Of a DNA stretch of 8,654 bases, positions 7,306-8,654 are shown in pieces; position 1 is the stretch's first letter, and each line of letters starts with the position of its first letter. The position numbers were made by a program, and so were the translations under genes. The stretch covers positions 1 through 8,654 of the forward strand of contig CAIVKT010000052.1 of NCBI GenBank assembly GCA_903906615.1, written 5' to 3'. The stretch comes from an uncultured Bacteroidota bacterium. Its GTDB lineage: Bacteria; Bacteroidota; Bacteroidia; Chitinophagales; Chitinophagaceae. Under the pieces are notes generated by a model. It saw nothing but the letters and a program-made list of their open reading frames with translations, had not been told where the DNA came from and ran no database searches.

Positions 7306-8319
7306 GCAGAAGAACAAATTAAAATAAACCCGGTACGCATTCAGCGCAATATCGCATTGCTTTCGGTATTGCTGTTCCTGGGCAAGATGCTGGCCTGGTA
7401 CCTCACGCATTCCGTAACCGTGCTTACAGATGCGCTGGAGGGCATTGTGAATATGATAGCAGGCTTCCTTGGCTTGTTCAGTATCATACTGGCTTCCCGC
7501 CCGCGCGATACCAATCATCCCTATGGGCATGGTAAGGCTGAGTTCCTTTCATCTGCAGTAGAAGGTACCCTCATCGTCATTGCGGGTATTATCATTATTT
7601 ACGAAGGTGTGCTTCACCTCATTACCCGCGACAACAACATCAAAAAGCTGGATACCGGGCTGCTCATCGTGGTATTTTGCGGGCTGGTGAATTTCGCGGT
7701 GGGATGGTATGCCGAGAAAAAAGGCAAAAAGAGCAATTCCATGATCCTGGTGTCTGCGGGCAGCCACCTTAAAGCGGACGCATATTCTACAATTGCCATC
7801 GTCATTGGCTTATGCCTGCTGCTGGTCACTAACAATAAATGGTGGTGGCTCGATAGTACCGTCGCTATGTGTTTTGCGATCATTATTATTATTACCGGCA
7901 CAAAGGTATTGCGCCGATCCATTGGAGGTATTATGGATGAGATGGATATGGGCCTGCTCCATGAGGTGATCACGCTCTTGCAGGAAAAGCGCCAGCCTCA
8001 GTGGGTAGACCTTCATAACCTCAGGGTGATACAGTACGGCAGTATGCTGCATGTCGATGCCCATATGACCATTCCCTGGTACTACCTGGTACAGCAGGCT
8101 GAAAAAGAAACCGAAACACTCGAAAGGCTCATCAAAACGCACTTCAGTGACCAAGTGGAGCTATTCATACACATTGATGGGTGCAAACCCTTCCAATGCA
8201 AATTATGCGCCCTTGAAGACTGTCCTGAACGCAAACACACCTTTGAAGGACAGGAAGAATGGACTGTAGCTAACTTATGGGCCAACTCTGCTCATGGCAA
8301 GAGCAGCAGCCCCGCATAA
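7303..8319 (+). CDS. Cation diffusion facilitator family metal transporter
   Basis: A 338-residue inner-membrane CDF protein, which exports divalent metals such as Zn2+, Fe2+ or Mn2+ in exchange for protons. Six membrane segments fit at about 17-35, 40-63, 84-106, 118-136, 153-175 and 182-200. TM2 has TDALEGIVN (42-50; Asp43 and, at +3, Glu46 rather than the Asp at +4 of YiiP) and TM5 has SHLKAD (154-159; His155 and Asp159), the metal site. HPYGHGKAEF (72-81) is the conserved loop. The cytoplasmic domain shows GGIMDEMD (208-215), HVDAH (250-254) and HIDG (290-293), then a Cys-rich tail with Cys294, 299, 302 and 307. Translation appears to start at TTG: an in-frame stop lies eight codons upstream and the next ATG (codon 29) is within TM1. 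The metal cannot be told from the sequence. Confidence 0.93.
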   Translation: MAEEQIKINPVRIQRNIALLSVLLFLGKMLAWYLTHSVTVLTDALEGIVNMIAGFLGLFSIILASRPRDTNHPYGHGKAEFLSSAVEGTLIVIAGIIIIYEGVLHLITRDNNIKKLDTGLLIVVFCGLVNFAVGWYAEKKGKKSNSMILVSAGSHLKADAYSTIAIVIGLCLLLVTNNKWWWLDSTVAMCFAIIIIITGTKVLRRSIGGIMDEMDMGLLHEVITLLQEKRQPQWVDLHNLRVIQYGSMLHVDAHMTIPWYYLVQQAEKETETLERLIKTHFSDQVELFIHIDGCKPFQCKLCALEDCPERKHTFEGQEEWTVANLWANSAHGKSSSPA

Positions 8320-8334
8320 AGACAAAACGAATGC
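8320..8334. other. Convergent gene junction with almost no spacer
   Basis: Fifteen bases separate the stop codons of the transporter (plus) and the GWxTD gene (minus). There is no inverted repeat or U-run in them, so any terminators would have to lie within the opposing coding sequences, allowing overlapping antisense 3' ends. Confidence 0.5.
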
Positions 8335-8654
8335 CTACTTGTTACCTATATACTGCTCTGCACGGGAGTTGAAATTGCTGCCGCCCTGCTCGTTTATGTA
8401 CAAGCTTTGCCTCCACGATGTGTTTTGTACTTCGCCGCCCACAGTGGTATGCAACAGCCTGTATTCCGAACTGACGTTGTTCGGCTTATAGAAAAGGAAT
8501 ACAGCATCACTTATTTCTTTCTTGTTTTTTTGCGTGAGCAAATTATACTGCCATATTTCATAGGGCAGGGCTCCCGGTTCATTCTCCACTGTGATCACAT
8601 CTGTTGGAGTGCCATATTTCAGGTAGATGATGCCCCGGTCTGTGGCGTAGCCGG
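8335..8654 (-). CDS. GWxTD-domain protein, C-terminal part (runs off the right edge)
   Basis: The minus-strand frame is open from the window edge to the TAG at 8337-8335, giving at least 106 residues. The first visible residues, GYATDRGIIYLKYGTPTD, are the signature of the GWxTD domain (G-[WY]-x-TD-R-G-x-x-Y-x-x-Y-G-x-P), followed by PYEIWQYN and a strand-rich stretch ending FNSRAEQYIGNK. GWxTD proteins occur in Bacteroidota and some neighbours as exported proteins of roughly 400-500 residues with this domain at the C-terminus; their function is not established. An internal ATG at 8598 is not the real start because the signature lies upstream of it. The 3' end converges on the transporter gene with only 15 bases between stop codons. 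Confidence 0.85.
   Translation of the reverse strand, partial: GYATDRGIIYLKYGTPTDVITVENEPGALPYEIWQYNLLTQKNKKEISDAVFLFYKPNNVSSEYRLLHTTVGGEVQNTSWRQSLYINEQGGSNFNSRAEQYIGNK

Noticed and set aside
8335..8598. Complete 87-residue gene starting at 8598
   Set aside because: The open frame and the GWxTD signature continue upstream to the window edge, so this is an internal Met.

Overview
The window looks like a chromosomal segment of a member of the Bacteroidota, probably near Chitinophagaceae. This rests on protein type rather than a marker gene: lipoproteins with Bacteroidota-style signals (one reading AAAACKKK), a protein with the FKIQHYSGA signature seen in GldL-like membrane proteins, a GWxTD-domain protein, a cation transporter with a Cys-rich tail typical of this phylum, absence of clear Shine-Dalgarno sequences before most starts, and one perfect match to the phylum's -7 promoter element (TAnnTTTG). 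No rRNA, tRNA, CRISPR array, insertion sequence or phage gene was seen.

Left part (16-5505, minus strand): seven genes run in one direction with gaps of 6 to 37 bases and one short overlap, so they could form one operon. In transcription order they are pyrR (pyrimidine regulator / uracil phosphoribosyltransferase), pyrB (aspartate carbamoyltransferase), a small four-helix membrane protein, a 604-residue chimeric protein, a NodB-type polysaccharide deacetylase, an Sfp-type 4'-phosphopantetheinyl transferase, and a short lipoprotein that ends at base 16. pyrR and pyrB make pathway sense together; the downstream genes concern the envelope, signalling and carrier-protein activation and have no obvious pyrimidine role.

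The most striking item is the chimeric gene at 1790-3604. Its first ~228 residues are a lipoprotein (signal peptide with lipobox, Thr-rich tether, domain resembling DUF4850). Its remaining ~375 residues are the back half of a hybrid histidine kinase, starting in the middle of the ATPase domain (G1, F and G2 boxes but no N box and no HisKA), then a receiver and an HPt domain. The join is in frame with no stop. An exported lipoprotein cannot sensibly carry cytoplasmic phosphorelay domains, so this is either a deletion fusion in the genome or an assembly chimera; a working new architecture is possible but less likely.

Middle (5506-5658): a divergent control region between pyrR and the plus-strand genes. 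It holds two copies of a 12-base direct repeat exactly 20 bases apart, whose minus-strand form contains CAGGGAGGTT (fits the loop consensus of the PyrR-binding RNA), a 6+2+6 palindrome, an AU-rich hairpin in the putative pyrR leader, and a -7 promoter match facing right.

Right part (5659-8319, plus strand): an NTF2/SnoaL-like protein, a four-helix membrane protein, a DUF4595-like lipoprotein and a cation diffusion facilitator metal transporter, 28 to 49 bases apart. The transporter converges on the 3' end of a minus-strand GWxTD-domain gene that runs off the right edge. Most genes here are ordinary housekeeping or hypothetical Bacteroidota genes; the chimera and the pyrR leader deserve a second look.
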